The notes: generated from the sequence alone by a model not told the origin. Positions 1 through 15,071 are shown, numbered from the stretch's first letter. The stretch is DNA of 64,000 bases from Owenia fusiformis (GCA_903813345.2 CAIIXF020000002.1:8265555-8329554), one strand, 5' to 3'. Numbers and translations: made by a program.

Positions 1-1019
1 TAATTTATCAGTCTCTCTTTTTTATCTAAAGCTTTTGAGAGATAGGATGGACGATGGATCCCTTAATGGAAGGATACGATATGTGAAAAAATGTGATTTT
101 GATCAAATGTTCTTGGCTTGGTTAGTGGTTATTCTCTGATTGCATTGGAGGTGTTTTCTTTTCCCTGTATTCGCATATATGTTTTTACCCGTTGATGGTA
201 ATTTGCCTGTGATTGGTATTATATATGTATTGAGGTTCATAGACCTACACTGAGTGTCTGGGTCCGTCCGTTAATAGTGATGGGGCAAATTAAACCTTGT
301 ATTTGTATGTCCGTGATCCGTGTATGGCCAACTATAGTATCTATTTCATCTTTGATCCTCATAACTCAAATCGTCTCGGTTTTCGAGAAATCATTATTGT
401 TGATGTAAACTCGCTCTTATTCATACCCAATGAATTAATATATAATATATATAACGATTGATTGAGGAATCTCAGTCGGAGTCTTGGTGTACATTAATTA
501 ATTAATTAATTAACTAACATGGCACCCATGTGGAAACTTCCTGACTGTAATAGTATATTGAACGTTATAAGTCTGTTTTGTAGAAACATAATACCTTCAG
601 TTACATGTTATATTACATAGTATACCAGTTATCATTACTTATAACTTCCTTCATTTCATGTTATATTGTACATTACATTACAATGATTATGTAGCCTGGT
701 ATTGGTCGTGTTGTTGTTCTTTGATGGTAAACAAAAAAACTAAAAATTACAAAACCTATCAAGTTTTAATACTAAAACAGTTCATATATTGTTTGTATAG
801 TTTTATATCCTTTGGTAGTTTATCGACTATGAAAAATTAGTTTCTCAGAGTTAGCCAACATTTTGAAATTCTTAAATTTATTTAGCAAATGGATTCCTTC
901 AAAGAAAACACGTTTTATTTTCAAGTAACGCTTTTAATAAATTGATGAACGAGCTTCTCAAAGATTTACACTAGTGTATATCTATTTCAATTCTGGAAAG
1001 TTTCATTTTATGTTTTCAG
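1..1019. other. Intronic or upstream sequence of the PPEF gene
   Basis: No exon could be supported here. The first recognisable PPEF exon opens at 1020 after a tttcag acceptor, in phase 0, so at least one coding exon (the N-terminal IQ-motif part in this family) should lie upstream. I found no convincing IQ motif here; it is probably left of the window. An ATTA microsatellite lies at about 493-514. Confidence 0.6.
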
Positions 1020-4000
1020 TTGTACAACTTCTTTGATGACATGCTGACACATCTGCAGATGAACCCAGAGTCTAATCAACAGTCCAACGTAGCGTCGAAC
1101 ATGTTATCTATATCGACACGACCACATGGTAATGATACGAGAAAATGGTAGTGGTTAGCCTGCATTTTAAATTTTTGGGGCTCACGTCCATTATGTTTTC
1201 AATTTGCACACATAGTAAGATATGCACATAAGATATGCACATGTGATATGCACATAAGCATTTTCTCACTCATCACATCGAGATAATTGTTGGATACCTA
1301 AATGAATGATATCTACTTTGAGGGGTTTCAGTATCCAAGTAAGTCGTTCGTCGACAAAATGATTAAGGCACCTGAACCCATTAGCTTGTTATAAAACACA
1401 AACACAAGACTGGCGTGTCGCCTTGTGCAGTTGCAATACTTCATGTCAGTCTAACACGCCATCGATGTATATAAACCAAATGGTTCAGAAAATGACATTG
1501 TACTCATTAGAGGGATTCAAGCTCCTCTTTAGAGAACTTGTACGTGGACGTGTCATATAATGATCCCCAGGGATTAGTGCCTCCCCTTCCAATCGTTTTC
1601 CCAGGGACCTTATTACATCTACTTCATTTTGCCGTTAATATGGCAAGTAAATACTGCGAATGAGAGAATTAATTCCTACAGGGCCATCATTCTACAGTTC
1701 ACGAATGAATATTTAAAATATGCAGAACTAGTATTAGTTCTTTTGATACTAATGTTTCCCTATCGTTTACAAGCATTTCTACCAGAAAAGAGGATGTCAT
1801 AAAAACATACTAATTCCCTTGCTTGTCGAAACAGGTCAGGGTTTATTGGAAAAGTCTATTAGAAAACATGTTTGATGCGACACTTAGCATTCCATCATAC
1901 ATCTGAGAACCAGGGGGTCATCATGGACTTCAAATAACTGGACATTAACAGAAACATCATAAAGTTACGAATTCTTTTTGTTCAACGTAATCACATTCGT
2001 TGTAGCATGTTGCTACTTGAATTACGAAAATAGATATTATTTTTCTAGAACCTCGACATGTGCTGATGTGCCTGAAGTCATTAGACACTCTTCCCTTGCA
2101 AACCATAATCCCAATCCGCATCAATAAATCTACTTTTTTAGAAAATGGTAGCAACAGCAATGCCGAAGAAGAATTGCTTAAGAATACTGATCCGAGCAGG
2201 GTGAAGGTGAATGCGATGTATAAAGGAGCAAAACTAACTGCCCCGATGACATCTGAACAGTTAACATGGCTAATAGAAGCCTATCGAAACAAAGAGGTAC
2301 TGAATGGAATTTTCTTTTTTATTCGTTTTGAGCCTGTACGAAAATAAGGTTGTACCCCAGAGAATATTTACCTCTTTTTTTGTGGTACCTGGGACTTGTC
2401 TCCAATATGTAAAACTTATTGGGATTTGTTCGCCTCATAAATGTGTAGGAGTCGAATATAACAGGAACGAGACCATATTCATAACTACAATGGTGTGGTA
2501 GTGTTTATTACATGCATCTTCGCATTATTCAGTTTAACATTTACATTTACACAAATTACCTGACATAACCTTTTGTAGTAGTTACACTCTACTATACCTA
2601 ACCCATAGAAATGCATAAGAGACTCTGTTTGTCCAATTGTATTATTTAGTACATTTTTGAAAGTACCTTATTAACATCTAATGTCATCCGATAAACCGTT
2701 AATAAGGAACAGACAAATAAAAACAAATAACATAACCATTACTAATAAGCCAAAGGGTTGCTCATGAACACCAAATGCAAGGTGTAGTAGAGTGAGTTAC
2801 TATGTCAGTTGTTCTCCTACTATGGTGTCAGCGTCATAGTTTCAATGGTTGCGATGGCGACAACCTATTTTGGAATCTTGAAATTCAAAATGCAGCTGGT
2901 AATGTAACCCAGCAGATCATAAATCTTTTCACTCGTAGTATCAAATCTTTTCTACAAAATGCAACTTACAATAAGAGCTGTATTTATGGGTATCTGTCTC
3001 AATATTATAGTGTTTACAGGAACTGAATCATCTTTACCTATATCAATCAACTCATTGTTAATACGACAGTGCTTTGATCACAGCGGATGGCAATGGTAGC
3101 TAGTAAGAAATTAATTTGTTTTTCTGATTTTAGTTATTACATGCTAAATATGTGCTTTTTGTACTGCACGAAACAAGACGGATGCTCAAACGAAGACCGA
3201 ATATTAGTTATGTGTCGACAGCAATTACAAAGCAAATTACAGTGTGTGGCGACCTCCATGGCAAACTAGATGATCTCTTCATTATATTTCACAAGGTAAA
3301 ACGCTTTCCTTGATATGTAAACAACAAATGCTAGTCAAGCTGAGGATAACTTTTCCGATTGATTAGCAATATTTTGGAGTTCTAATACCAGATATAAGTA
3401 ACTCCATACTGCGAAAGCACATGGGATAAAAATTATTAAAACTTATTTTCGGTTGATGTTTTGACCAAACTGCAATTGCATTTATTAGTTAGTTTGCATT
3501 TTATAAAGGCATGGTGTGGTCAAGTTAAAAAAGTTTCTGGGGTTCCCAGAAGCATATATTTTTCATATTTTGTATTCAATGCTCCTTCATTTTCGTATTC
3601 ATCAATTTTTAACTTTCTCGTTTTTACCCTTTCTATTCCAACATACTATATCTATAGGCCTACCTCTTATAACTCGATCCAAACTATACCAAAAGTGGTC
3701 TCTGGAGACAGCTATTTCTGCAAAATCGCATCCCATTCCCTTCTATTAGAACATGGCTAAATACTTAATTGTAATCCCAGTGTGACTATATATAATGCAC
3801 CAATATATCAACCGTGGTGGGGAATGCACAGGTGTTTTTAACAAGTGCTGTTAGTCTAATATCAAAGCACTGTTACAAATCACTGCCGTTTAGTGCTAAT
3901 CATATACTTAAGGAGAAATTGGAAATCGGTGTCATGAAGTTATTTTTCCTTTTCTATATTTCATGTTTATGATTTATTTATGTATATTATGTATATGTAC

Positions 4001-7000
4001 GAGGGTTGCCCCAGAAGTAATGCACTATATACTTTAGGTTTAGAGCTTATAGTGCATTACTTCTGGGACAACCCTCGTACTAGTATGGTTATCTGATAAA
4101 TGATCCTATTACACGTAGAATTATTATCATCACTTAAATGTACGATACAAGAACAGTTTTGGTTGTTTGGTTGTTATTTGATTGCTTGATATAATTGATT
4201 TTCTTTCCTTCATTAATTCAAAGTTTTGTATGGGTGAGGGTCAGATGTTAGAAACAGTCACTAACTAGTTTCATCAATTTATTTATATCTTATTATATTG
4301 TATCATATAATATATCGTGTCATATTGCTGTAATAAATTCGTCAACCTGGTCAATCCCAAAACATCAAATTGCTTTACATGAAGCATTTACATGTAAACA
4401 AAATGAGTATACGGGCTCTTGGAGCAATGTCAGTTCTTTCAACGAAACCTTTAATTAGTTACAATGACGTTTTTTGCAATTCACTACTAACTACGTGGTT
4501 ATTATATTTTTAACTTCACTTTCCAATTTTTTCAAATGGTCGTGTGAAAGATGCTTTTGGGAAATGGCTTAGATCAAGTTTCATGTTAACACACTAGAAC
4601 AAGAGAAACTAGAAAAATCCTAAAATCCCTCTGTAATGTTAACAATCAAGTAATGTTTCTTGCAGAACGGCCTCCCGTCCCCAGATAACCCATACATTTT
4701 CAATGGAGACTTCGTAGACAGAGGCTGGCAAAGTGTAGAGGTCACCATCCTTCTCTTTTGTTGCTCACTAGTGTATCCCAACGATGTATTCTTGAATAGG
4801 GGAAATCATGAAGATCATGTGATGAACTTGAGGTAGATGAATGTGCCGATAGCAAAGATATAATTTCGGTTAATTCCATAATTATCAAAATTCCGTAAAC
4901 GACTTTGAATCTTAAAATACATGTAAGCAATCAAGTGAGCACATTGCAACAGTTTATGAAAAACTAGACCAAAAATAACAAAGTCTATTGTTGTATATTC
5001 CAGATAGTTAGGTATAATGTGCAACATAGCTGTGGCCTTTTTATAATTTAGGGAGTTCCGGCTATTTTAATTTCTTGGAAAATCCAAGGCAGTGAAGCAT
5101 CAAAATATTAGTAGCCAACCTACAAAATAATCCAAAATAAAATGTGTAATAAAGTTAGGCATTGTGCATATGTTTCTATTTTTCATATACTGTTGCAATG
5201 TGGTCCTTTGATTGCTTATTTTTGAGATTCATAGTTGCTAAAAGAATTCTGAATCTAAAGTTAGTAGAATAATACTCAATCATATTGATACTATGGTGAC
5301 ATTTGAAACCAATTCTACTAGGCCTGTAGATGGAACATTGATAATTGTTTTTTGTGATATACACATAACATTCAATCTATACATCTTTTGATTTCAGGTA
5401 CGGTTTTGTGAAGGAAATCATGTCGAAATATAAGGTGCGTATTTGATCAATGCAATACAGTGTCAAAGTAAACAAGGCAAATGAGAATAATGTATATATA
5501 TGTAGATCTTATTAGTGGCATTAAAAATGCTAGATCATCCAGAACTGCTATACAATGTTCTAAATTTAATTTTTGAAAAGTGCTTGAGCATGTTGACTTT
5601 TCCTCTAGTGACATACTACATCTTAAGAATATATAATATCCCAGGCAGATCAGTATATATAAATTTGAAATAAATGTGAATTATAACAAGATACGTATAA
5701 ATGTAAGACATGTATTCTAGGAACATGCAACAAAGATAGTTCGACTATTTGAAGACGTTTTTAGTTGGTTACCCCTGGCAACCATCATCGATAATAAAAT
5801 ATTGGTTGCACATGGTGGAGTCTCAGATACGACAGACCTTGACTACTTAAAAACTATTGACAGACATAGAGTGAGTATGGTTCTTTAAAAACCAAATAGA
5901 CTTATATATTGATAATATAACTAATTAAACCTTATTTATAAAAACACTAGAACTAAACAATACCAAAAATCAGATACTAGATTATAGCAACCTGCTTAAC
6001 TTGAGGCCCAACAATCTATTAATTCTTGTAATCACAAAACTAGGAACAAATTACTAGAATTATGAAAACAACGTTTACCTCTCATGTGTGTACCTGTCAT
6101 GTGTGAGAGAACTCATTTGAATCGTGTATTTAAGGTCATATAACTTATATGATATAAGCGTATATCAAGAAGCAAGTTCAGTTCTTGTTGTCAAGTTTAA
6201 TTTCTTCTGTGAACCTTACATGTACTTAAGCTCAAACGGTTGGTTGGGACGAAATTGAATTAGTATCATAAATGAATGAAAGAATGAATTAGTATCTTCA
6301 CTGTTTCAGTTTTTGTCATGTTTGAGACCTCCCGTTGACCGTACTTTGGCTCAAATGGGTGGATGTCGTGAAGATGATGAAGAGGACGATGATGCTGATT
6401 TACATTCCATCAATAGTCAAGACAGGAATGATCTATGTGCCTGGCGACAGGTGTGGATATGTAAACAAAAAATTAGTGCAATAAATTCAGGGTTGACAAA
6501 TATTCGAAGGACAGTGTACATGTGTATACCTCAAAGGGGAACACTTCAAATCATTAATCATAACGTTATTTTGCTTTTGAGGCCATCTTTTCTTCCTTTC
6601 ATGATTAATACCAAAAACGTCATTTTCAGGTTTTAGATTTACTTTGGAGTGATCCGAAAAATCAGAAGGGTTGTACACCTAATACATTCAGAGGAGGAGG
6701 GACATATTTTGGACCTGATGTCACCGAAGCAGTATTACAAAAACATCGACTAGATCTATTGATCAGATCACATGAGTGTAAACAAGACGGATATGAGTAT
6801 ACGCACAATGATAAGGTACGTCCCATTTGCTCTACGACCGACGTGCGTTGGCTGAAGCTTCACAAAATCGATATATAGAAAAATCGACATCGTACTGCTT
6901 ATCCCTATATATAATGCTGCATATTTCTCTCGATTTTGGGAAGCTACGACCGCCGTACGATTGCTGTGTACAAATGGTCAAATGTGACTGAGGCAGTATA

Positions 7001-10000
7001 GCTGTTAATATACCAGATCAGGGCATTTTAACCAAATGCTCTGATTTTTCATTCTAATTACACCTTCTTACCTGTCAGTAAATGGGGCATTGGAGTTGAT
7101 AATGGTACACACCTGATAGTTGTAGGAGTAAGGGCTAAAACAAAACTGAAATATGTTATTATGTAAATGTTTGTCATGTTTATTTATATTTTGGAATCAT
7201 CAGATATATTTATGTTTCTTAGGTGCTGACAGTTTTCTCTGCATCTAATTACTATGAGATGGGGAGTAATAGGGGCGCTTATGTAAAGCTAGGGACAGAT
7301 TTAAAACCTCATATAGTGCAATATATGGCCACAAAAGACAGTGCAAATAGAAAACTAACTATTCAACAGAGGTAAGTATTGGAATAAGAAGCAGTTGTTT
7401 ATTATTAAACAAAAAGTATTGATTATAGAATTACAATATATAAGTAATTTAAACCCAAATTCATTATTTTAATTGTTTATAGTTTTATTTCAATTTTCAG
7501 TAATTTTGGTTTCATACGTATATGCTGCATTTATAAATACTAATGCTGTGGTCATATTTGCTACGATATTGGATCGCCCGGTATTGAATATTTTGTTCAG
7601 AACTATGCAATTTTGCACAAAACACTCATCGGCTGGGCGCCGATACTGAAATTCGGGACAAATGTGACCATGGCATAATGCACATGTTAAAGTTGCACAT
7701 TAATTGGACCCAATTCACGCTGTGGTTAACAGTTCGCTGGTATCAGTAGTGTACATGTATATGTTTTGCATGATTCTCTCGAGATTTTTTTGTTAAAATA
7801 ATGTATCACGTGATATTGCAACACGACACGTGATATCCAAGCTTAACAGGTGCTTCTTTCAGAACCATTTTCAATTGTTTTAAACGTATTATAGTAAAAT
7901 CAGTTTGACTCGAATTGAATGAGCGTTGTCGGTTGCTACATTATTTGAATGATTGACAACACTAATGTGACAAACTATTAATGGTGCATGAGATATGGGT
8001 GCATCAGCTTGGGTGCAAAGGTGCAATCCGGATAAAAACGCCTTCTATACTACTTAAATGTCATAATGTATAATAACGATATTGAGAATTTGCGAGATGA
8101 CTACACTTACGTTGATTCTACTGGATTTTTATGGATAAGTTTATTGTTATATTTTGGGACCTGCAGAGTTAGTGTAGTAGAAGAATCTGCAATCAGGGAC
8201 TTGAAGACGAAAATCCTCGCTTCGCGCCATGATCTTATAGATTGCTATTTAACCATGGACCATAACCAGACTGGTAAGGATACCCGGCGTATGGTTCACC
8301 CCACGAAGCTAATAGGAAGGTTAAGATACACGTTTTTTAAACTTGTACGTAAACGTGTTGAATGATGGTCCTCTGTGGATTTGTTCTCCAATTCGTACTG
8401 CTTACTTGGCAGGTTGAGTATAAAGATATCAGGAAAATAATTGTAATTGGGTCCCTGGAAAGAAATTGAGAACGGGACAGTAATCCCCGGGGTCGAAATA
8501 TATTACACGCTCACGCACAGGTTATCTTAAAAACACGTGACTTAACCTCCCTAATAACAATAGTTGAGAGCTCAAGCTTCCAAAATTTTGGACTGGGTAC
8601 TAACATGTTGAAATGTATGAGCTCATAACTAACGCTACTGCATCCTAAAATTCGCTTCGAAATATTTAAACCAGATTTCTAGTTCTTTCCCACTCCGTTT
8701 TCAAACTAATAACTATTTATCAACAGATCTTTCCAGAATAAAACATGCAACTGTTTGATATATCGAAAAAACTATGATATATTGGCTAGATTGATGATGT
8801 CTCTAGTATGTTCTTTTTCAAAATTATCAATATGTTAATCATATTTTTGCTTGCATAGACTGTTACCAACAACCAATGATATCATCATTCTAGCCAATAT
8901 ATCCTAGCTTTCACCTACAAAAAGGTGGCAGCATGTATCGGAAAGGTCTATTGTATTACCAGCTTAATTACTCCATCTATTTTCATTTTTATAAACTTTG
9001 AGTTTTTCTAGAGGGCTTCCTCATATTAATACTCGAAGGCGTTTTGCTTTTTCCTTTATCATACAAGAACACAAGAGGAAATTAAATCATTTATTTAAAA
9101 GATGGTAGTCTTGCTAGCTTCAATGGCCTTCAGGACTGTCAATAGATGGCGAAAAATGCAGTGGGCCAGATGTGAAGAACAACCTAGTAGTTAACTGCCA
9201 TCTATACGAGTCCTGGCCCCCATTGGTTGTGTTTCTACCAACGCCACTGAAGAACATTCACTGGAATTAATTATGAACTATCAACCTCAAAACATGATGA
9301 CATCTTGTGTTCTGTTCAAAAGTATATGTGTAGCATGTACCTTAGTATGCAGTATAATAGCAAACGCATTAACACTACTAGCATGTCTCCTAAAGTTTAT
9401 ATCATTCAATACAATGTGATAACTTTTCTGGTGAATTCAGTGTAAAGTGTAATACATTTACATAATAAGTTTGTGTATGTTGCATTGTTGCTATTATGGA
9501 AAATAGGAAAAAATCATATTGAATGATGTAAACTTATATAGTACTATCACATTTAAATTTCCACCATGTCTTGCAGGCCCATGGCGGGGTTGGAGGGATT
9601 TGCTGACCAAAATTTCTTTCAAAATTATGCAACTTTTTACCATTTTGAATAGCCTACCTTTCAAGTGATTTGCCATTTTTGAGACAAAGTTCTCAAATGT
9701 GAATTTTTGAAATAGTGACCCCTCCCATTGCAAATCCAGGCTATGGGCATGTTTAAAACACACGATGCACGTTTAAGTGGCGTTTTTTAACACTACTGGT
9801 ATACTAGTATGCACTATTGTTGAATGAATATAATTATCCATGTGATGCAACACCTCGTGCCCGATTACGTCAATGCATGTATACATGAAGCCATAGAGAC
9901 TTCTAGATGTGCGTATTAAATAGTAAGGCATGTATACATGAAGCCAAATAGAGACTTCTAGATGTGCGTATTGAATAGCAATGCATGTCAAAAATCAACC

Positions 10001-12646
10001 TAAATTTCTTTCTGATGATTAATTAATTTTATTTTCGTTTCTATCTTTACGCTTTCTCTCATCTGACGCTCCAGAATAAGTCTGAACGAAACGTCTGCAC
10101 TGAGCACATTGCGAACTATGCTGATCTCGTACCAATTAGATCTATGTCGACATTTTAAAAACATTGATCAAACTAATGAAGGTAACGTACTTTGTACATT
10201 CTGATTTAATTCATCAGAGGCTCTCTTTATCTAAAGATTGTGATACATTTTTCCAAAGGGTAGTAGAGACTATGGATCTCACAATGTACTTCTGGGTGGG
10301 TTGATCTTGCATGAGTGGTTGAAATTTGAATCTGTTTGAGAATGACGTAAATTTTGAAGAAATGCCTAATATGTAATAAGTAGGAAAATTATACAAAAAT
10401 CTAGACTATTATATTTCATTTAAAATTGCTTATTCGTCTTGTCTTTTAAAATTGTCAAGATATTTTAGATTTTGACATATTTAACATATAACCCAATCGA
10501 TAATTGAGAATTCTCAAACCTAATATTTCAAATATCTAAAACAGTGAAAAGTTGCACATTAGGTTGAAGGTTAATTCCGATCCCTGGTTTTTGGAATTTG
10601 GGATGTGAAAGAAAAATTAAAAAGCGGTCTTAAAACATGAGGATTGTGCGTCAAGGCATCGCAACAAGGGTCTTCCGATTGGTAATAAAGAGATTTCGTA
10701 ACTCACTTATTATATAGCGTCCATGTATTTATAAATGTTTATACTATTAAGTTTGTGTACTGCGTCATCATTTGTCGCATATGTTTTTAGAAGCATTGAT
10801 TATAAAATGTTATGTAGTTTACTATTGATATTTACGAGATCATCCCCCATATTTAGTTATTCTTATGATTTTGACATATATGAATTCCCTCAATGTGACA
10901 TAATAAAAATTCTTACTTTCTGAATATGGGTTTTATAACTCGGTCATTATAATATTTTCTTTGGTACCTTCCTTCCCTTGGGTTATATATTGGCCAATTA
11001 AATAACCTCTATTTGTTTTTATAATTAATAACATGAGAGCATGATATTGTAATATTTTTTGAAAGTTACTCTCGACTTGTCTCTTTGAAATAGTATCGGT
11101 GCCCATTATAATATAACAACAATCTTTTTACTTGCGCTTCTTGTATTGCAATCTTTGAACAAAACGTACATGTATATTGTTACAAATAGGAAAGATAACT
11201 GTTGCCGAGTGGTGCGCTGGTGTAGAAGAGGTCTTGCAGTTAGAGTTGCCTTGGAGAACGTTACGTCACAAATTGGTGAAATGTGACGAAGATGGTATGA
11301 TCGAATATGCCTCAGCGTTCGATCAATTTAAGATTATGCACAAGTTCAGTGAACAGGTAATCTAAACGAGAAACAATTTTCGGTCCATGCAACCGAAAAT
11401 GGCCAAAGATACTTCAACCCTAACCCTTTGCCCAGAAGAAGTGAGTAGCTCCCATAATTCTTTGGTATTATTTGGTATCAGGGGATTCCCCTTGGCTTTC
11501 CCTACGACATGGTCCCACAAGCCTTATGTGTCTCTATTACATGACATTCAAAATGGCGGAAACAGTATACGGTCCTATAAGCCTTAACTGGATCTATCAC
11601 GTGGATGTCGCGTGACCTAATACCAACACAGAACTTTTGGAGATCTCCCCCTGCCCTATGCCTAAACCCTGACCAATTGGACTTTTCACATGGCCATTTC
11701 CGGTTGCAGATGATTAGTCTGGATAACTGTAGAAGAAAAATGCATTTTTACATCAAATTGTATACACACGTATATATGTACATATCCTATACATACACTG
11801 AGGTTCAAGGTACATAACGAGTGGGGATATAGAGCGTATCTAGGAAGCGATCGCCAAGGTCCGGGACTGTGATGTATTCAATCCGGTCCCACTCCTGTTT
11901 ATGTATTAGTCTAGATATGGTCATATGGTCACTGCATCCATCCTTGTTTACCTGTTTGATTTTCAATCATGAAAATTTCATTCCTTGGTAGCCCAAGATC
12001 CTCTCCATCTGGAATAACCAATATGTCTTTATGTTTTTAGGACTCTGCGTCTGGAATTACAGAAACACTTTACAGGAATAAAGATAGTTTAGAAACCATA
12101 TTCAGAATCATCGATAAAGATAATTCAGGTAAGTGAATCATTCAGGATTAGACATTATTGATATAATATTACAAACGATCAATATACGGTAACAATTTTG
12201 ATTCAATCAATCGATGTCTTCATCATATAGTTGAGATATAAGTGATATATCGTTCTATTTTAAAAGTTTCATGGAACTGATGAATGTATATTTTTATGAT
12301 ACATGTCTACTATTTATGTTTAGCAAGTTTGATTTTTTGTTCAGTCAACACGGTCTGTGATTAGAGTTTCTATAATTCCTTCAACATTTATGATTTTTCT
12401 ATTTCAATTTCAGGTGTTATAACGAATGATGAGTTCGAAGAAGCCTGCAGCTTGCTCAGTAAACACATTGGACTTCAAATTCCTAAGGAACAGGCTCGCG
12501 ATCTTGCAAAATGCATTGATATAAATAAAGATGGACAAATAGACTTCAATGAGTTCCTTGAAGCATTTAGATTGGTTGATCCTCATGGGAAGGATTTAAC
12601 TGTGTCACATAACCAACAAAATGGTAGCAGTGGTGAAATCACGTGA
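1020..12646 (+). CDS. PPEF: Ser/Thr protein phosphatase with EF-hands (PPEF/RdgC family), 5'-incomplete
   Basis: Thirteen exons join in phase with GT..AG ends: 1020-1128, 2049-2296, 3134-3295, 4666-4832, 5398-5434, 5721-5870, 6310-6450, 6630-6815, 7223-7371, 8167-8273, 11190-11356, 12041-12128 and 12414-12646 (TGA). They give 647 residues, beginning inside the protein (LYNFFDDML). PPP-family metal and catalytic motifs are all present: GDLHG (158), GDFVDRG (187), GNHE (219-222), HGG (272), RSHE (384) and SASNY (406). An acidic loop of about 30 residues interrupts the catalytic domain near residue 310, as is usual in PPEF. Three complete EF-hand loops start near residues 481, 566 and 606, with aspartate at position 1 and glutamate at 12. 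The family dephosphorylates Ser/Thr under Ca control; fly RdgC acts on rhodopsin. The start lies outside the window. Introns hold only the repeats listed separately. Confidence 0.95.
4000..4077. mobile_element. 78-bp palindromic mariner-type MITE
   Basis: Two inverted arms of about 30 bp, with one mismatch, begin CGAGGGTTG and surround a loop of about 18 bp. Both ends are flanked by TA, the Tc1/mariner target dinucleotide. It has no coding capacity. It lies in the PPEF intron before the exon at 4666. The arm start resembles the TIRs of the larger elements at 13989 and 32954. Confidence 0.8.
6823..6962. repeat. Imperfect inverted repeat in a PPEF intron
   Basis: A segment beginning near 6832 (TACGACCG, then AAGCTTC.CAAAATCGA) recurs in reverse complement at 6925-6962. 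Together they form a hairpin of about 130 bp just after the exon ending at 6815. No TSD was resolved. It is probably a small MITE relic. Confidence 0.5.
8274..11189. other. Largest PPEF intron (2.9 kb) with small repeats
   Basis: No coding exon was recognised. It contains a hairpin at about 8777-8910, whose arms read GATATATTGGCTAGA and its near reverse complement. A weak inverted repeat lies at about 9115-9260. A 53-bp unit occurs twice in tandem at 9875-9982 (GCATGTATACATGAAGCC...). The remaining introns over 300 bp (1129-2048, 2297-3133, 3296-4665, 4833-5397, 5871-6309, 6816-7222, 7372-8166 and 11357-12040) show no genes. Confidence 0.55.
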
Positions 12647-13988
12647 TAGATTCACGTGAAGTCACGTGAATGCTTATATGTCTAATGTTTGTTTTTGAAA
12701 GGCCGACATATTGATTTTCTTTTGAACAAGTATGGCCTCATATTGCACATATATTCATTTTTATTTTTATTAAATGTATCTAAAGGTGAAATATGATAAC
12801 TGATACATTTCCCTTTGCTAGGGGAGCATGAATTTGTAGGGCCTCTATTGTTTTTTTTAACTAGGGGAGAAAATCTTGTTTATTCAGCAAAAAATCCTAC
12901 TGAATGGAAAATAATTCTTACGAACTTACGAAGATATAGCTATTAAAAGGGACTATGCATTCGATTCATTTAAACATTATTTGGTATACAAATATGCCTA
13001 GGTTTGTCTTTATATCACCGTTCAAAATAAATAAAATTATGTGTATGTCTTTGAATTGTTCGAGGCTAATTTTTTGGGCGAGGACAAGTATCAAACAAAG
13101 CTTTACTTAGATTTCACAAGATCTAGATTTCATTCTGCATGCTTTGCATGTTCTTAGACACTGTTCTCCTCAAAAATATGAATAATGTCCGTTAACGAGA
13201 AAACTTGTATTTGGGTCACTTTTTGGAGGCTCCCCTGGGTAATGCCGCAACGTATTAGTCTCGAGATGGACATGTTAGTACCGCCAAAAGCGTGCGGGTA
13301 ATATTTTCAAAAGATAGAGACAAAAAGTTGCCTTTTTAAACGCATGTTTAATATTATTTATTTTATATAAAATTAGTTGACTTAAGTTGGCTAAAAACAA
13401 AATAAAAATGGTGCCGTTAAGAAAACTGTTTCATCAGAGTATCTGGAACTACAATAGGATGTGCTTCTTGGAATACACAAATGTGAATAAATACATTATC
13501 TTATATTCAAGACAAAAATTGGTCGAATTAGCCTTATGTTATTTGAGTTATGGTATTGTAACGTTGAAACGTTAACAATATGATTTCCCTTTTTGCGAAA
13601 TAGAAATTTGTGATACCTGTGAACATTGAACTTCTTCGAAATATAATTTATCAAAGCAATAAAAATGCACCATACTGGTCTAATATGGTTATTGAATTGC
13701 CAAAATATGTACAACGACGTCACTTTTGAATAAATTTATTCACAACGTTTCAATGATTTCAATGCATTCCGGCGACTGGGGACTTTTGCATTTTACGCTT
13801 ATGATCTACAATTCCTGTGTCAGTGTGTATCTTGGAAAAGAGACCATAACTTAATCAAATATCTACATATATCTACTTAATAGCTTAATTGTTGTTTGAA
13901 ATCCTATTAGAAAGTAAAGATCAACAGAGTTTGACCAACAAATAGTTCAAAGTTCGCGTTTTGGAATTTCAAACAGAATTCTCATATA
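12647..13988. other. PPEF 3' UTR and intergenic spacer
   Basis: The sequence is AT-rich and no gene was recognised. Possible polyadenylation hexamers on the plus strand (AATAAA/ATAAAA) occur near 13024-13036, a plausible 3' end for the PPEF transcript. Confidence 0.4.
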
Positions 13989-15069
13989 CGAGGGGTGGTT
14001 CAAAAGTAATGGACATACCAAACATTACCCAATTAGTCTAATTTAACAGACAATATATCATTCAATTATCTACTAAGTGTCGAATTCTTATTTAAATGCA
14101 TTTAATATTGTTACAGTGATGTGTAACCATAGTATCTAGGGTAAGAATGGGTGGAATCCACTTTTGAATGATAATTGAATATTTTTGTCATTTCTGTTTG
14201 ATTTCATGTGAATAACTCAACAAACTTGTCTGGTCTCTAAAGATGCTAATGCGATTGTCAAAGAAGACTAATAATATGTCCATATGTACGCTGGTGACTT
14301 CTTAATTCAACAACCAATTGCCCTGGAACACCCACTGAATTTTTCTTTCGAATATTGAGTCATCGAGAATCAGAAAGTGAGTAAGACTCCAAGATTAAAA
14401 AAATATCCAAGAAATATATCCTTTCAGAACAAGAAATTAAAGTTCAACAGAGAATTGTATAATATAATTGGTAGCAACTGGAGACACGAGGCAGGGTGTT
14501 GTCAGGAAAATCAAAGACACACATGGAGACTAGGTCTTGTCAAGGCAAGCCATTTAGATATGGTATAAGACTTCGGTTGATGTAATGAGACTGAGAGGGT
14601 ACTGGATCTTCGGTGATCTGAAGACCACAGACTGGCCATCCTGACTACAATATTCATATTGTAGAAGCCATCTTGAATGTGGTCAGGAGATTAACTTTGA
14701 GGGAAATAAGTGCTATTAGATGATTTAAATATTAAATAAAATGTAATGGATGATCAGGAAAGATGTGGATAATGGTTGAACTTGTTCAGTGTTACCATCT
14801 TCAAATATTGAACTGTTCATTATAATTCATATGTTATTATGATGTCGATATGTAGTATAATGCTTAAAAAGTCAATTCCAGGTATATAACCCTAACGCGA
14901 GAGATGTGCCATGTCTTGAAATGTATTTCTAATCATGTATTTTTAAGTAATACAGTTTTCACAACTTATAGATAATTGGTTGATCCTTCTATGTACCATA
15001 TCTCGTACAAAATGGATGAGAGTAAGCATGCCTATAGAATTGTGTTCATTATTTTTGAATCACCCCTCG
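13989..15069. mobile_element. Internally deleted mariner-like element
   Basis: The terminal inverted repeats match at about 23 of 26 positions (CGAGGGGTGGTTCAAAAGTA at the left end) and TA dinucleotides flank both ends (13987-13988 and 15070-15071). A conceptual plus-strand reading near 14640-14720 gives I-V-E-A-I-L-N-V-V-R-R-L-T-L-R-E-I, which resembles the second helix-turn-helix of mariner transposases. Stops and frameshifts surround it and no DDD catalytic core was found. At 1081 bp it is shorter than the roughly 1.3 kb of autonomous mariners, so it is a decayed deletion derivative. Confidence 0.75.
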
Positions 15070-15071
15070 TA

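Noticed and set aside
2060-2347. Starting the phosphatase at 2060
   Set aside because: The codon there is GTG inside an internal exon. The frame is joined in phase to an upstream exon at 1020-1128.
14377-14568. Plus-strand frame in the mariner element as an intact gene
   Set aside because: It shows only weak, fragmentary similarity to transposase, with stops and frameshifts around it.
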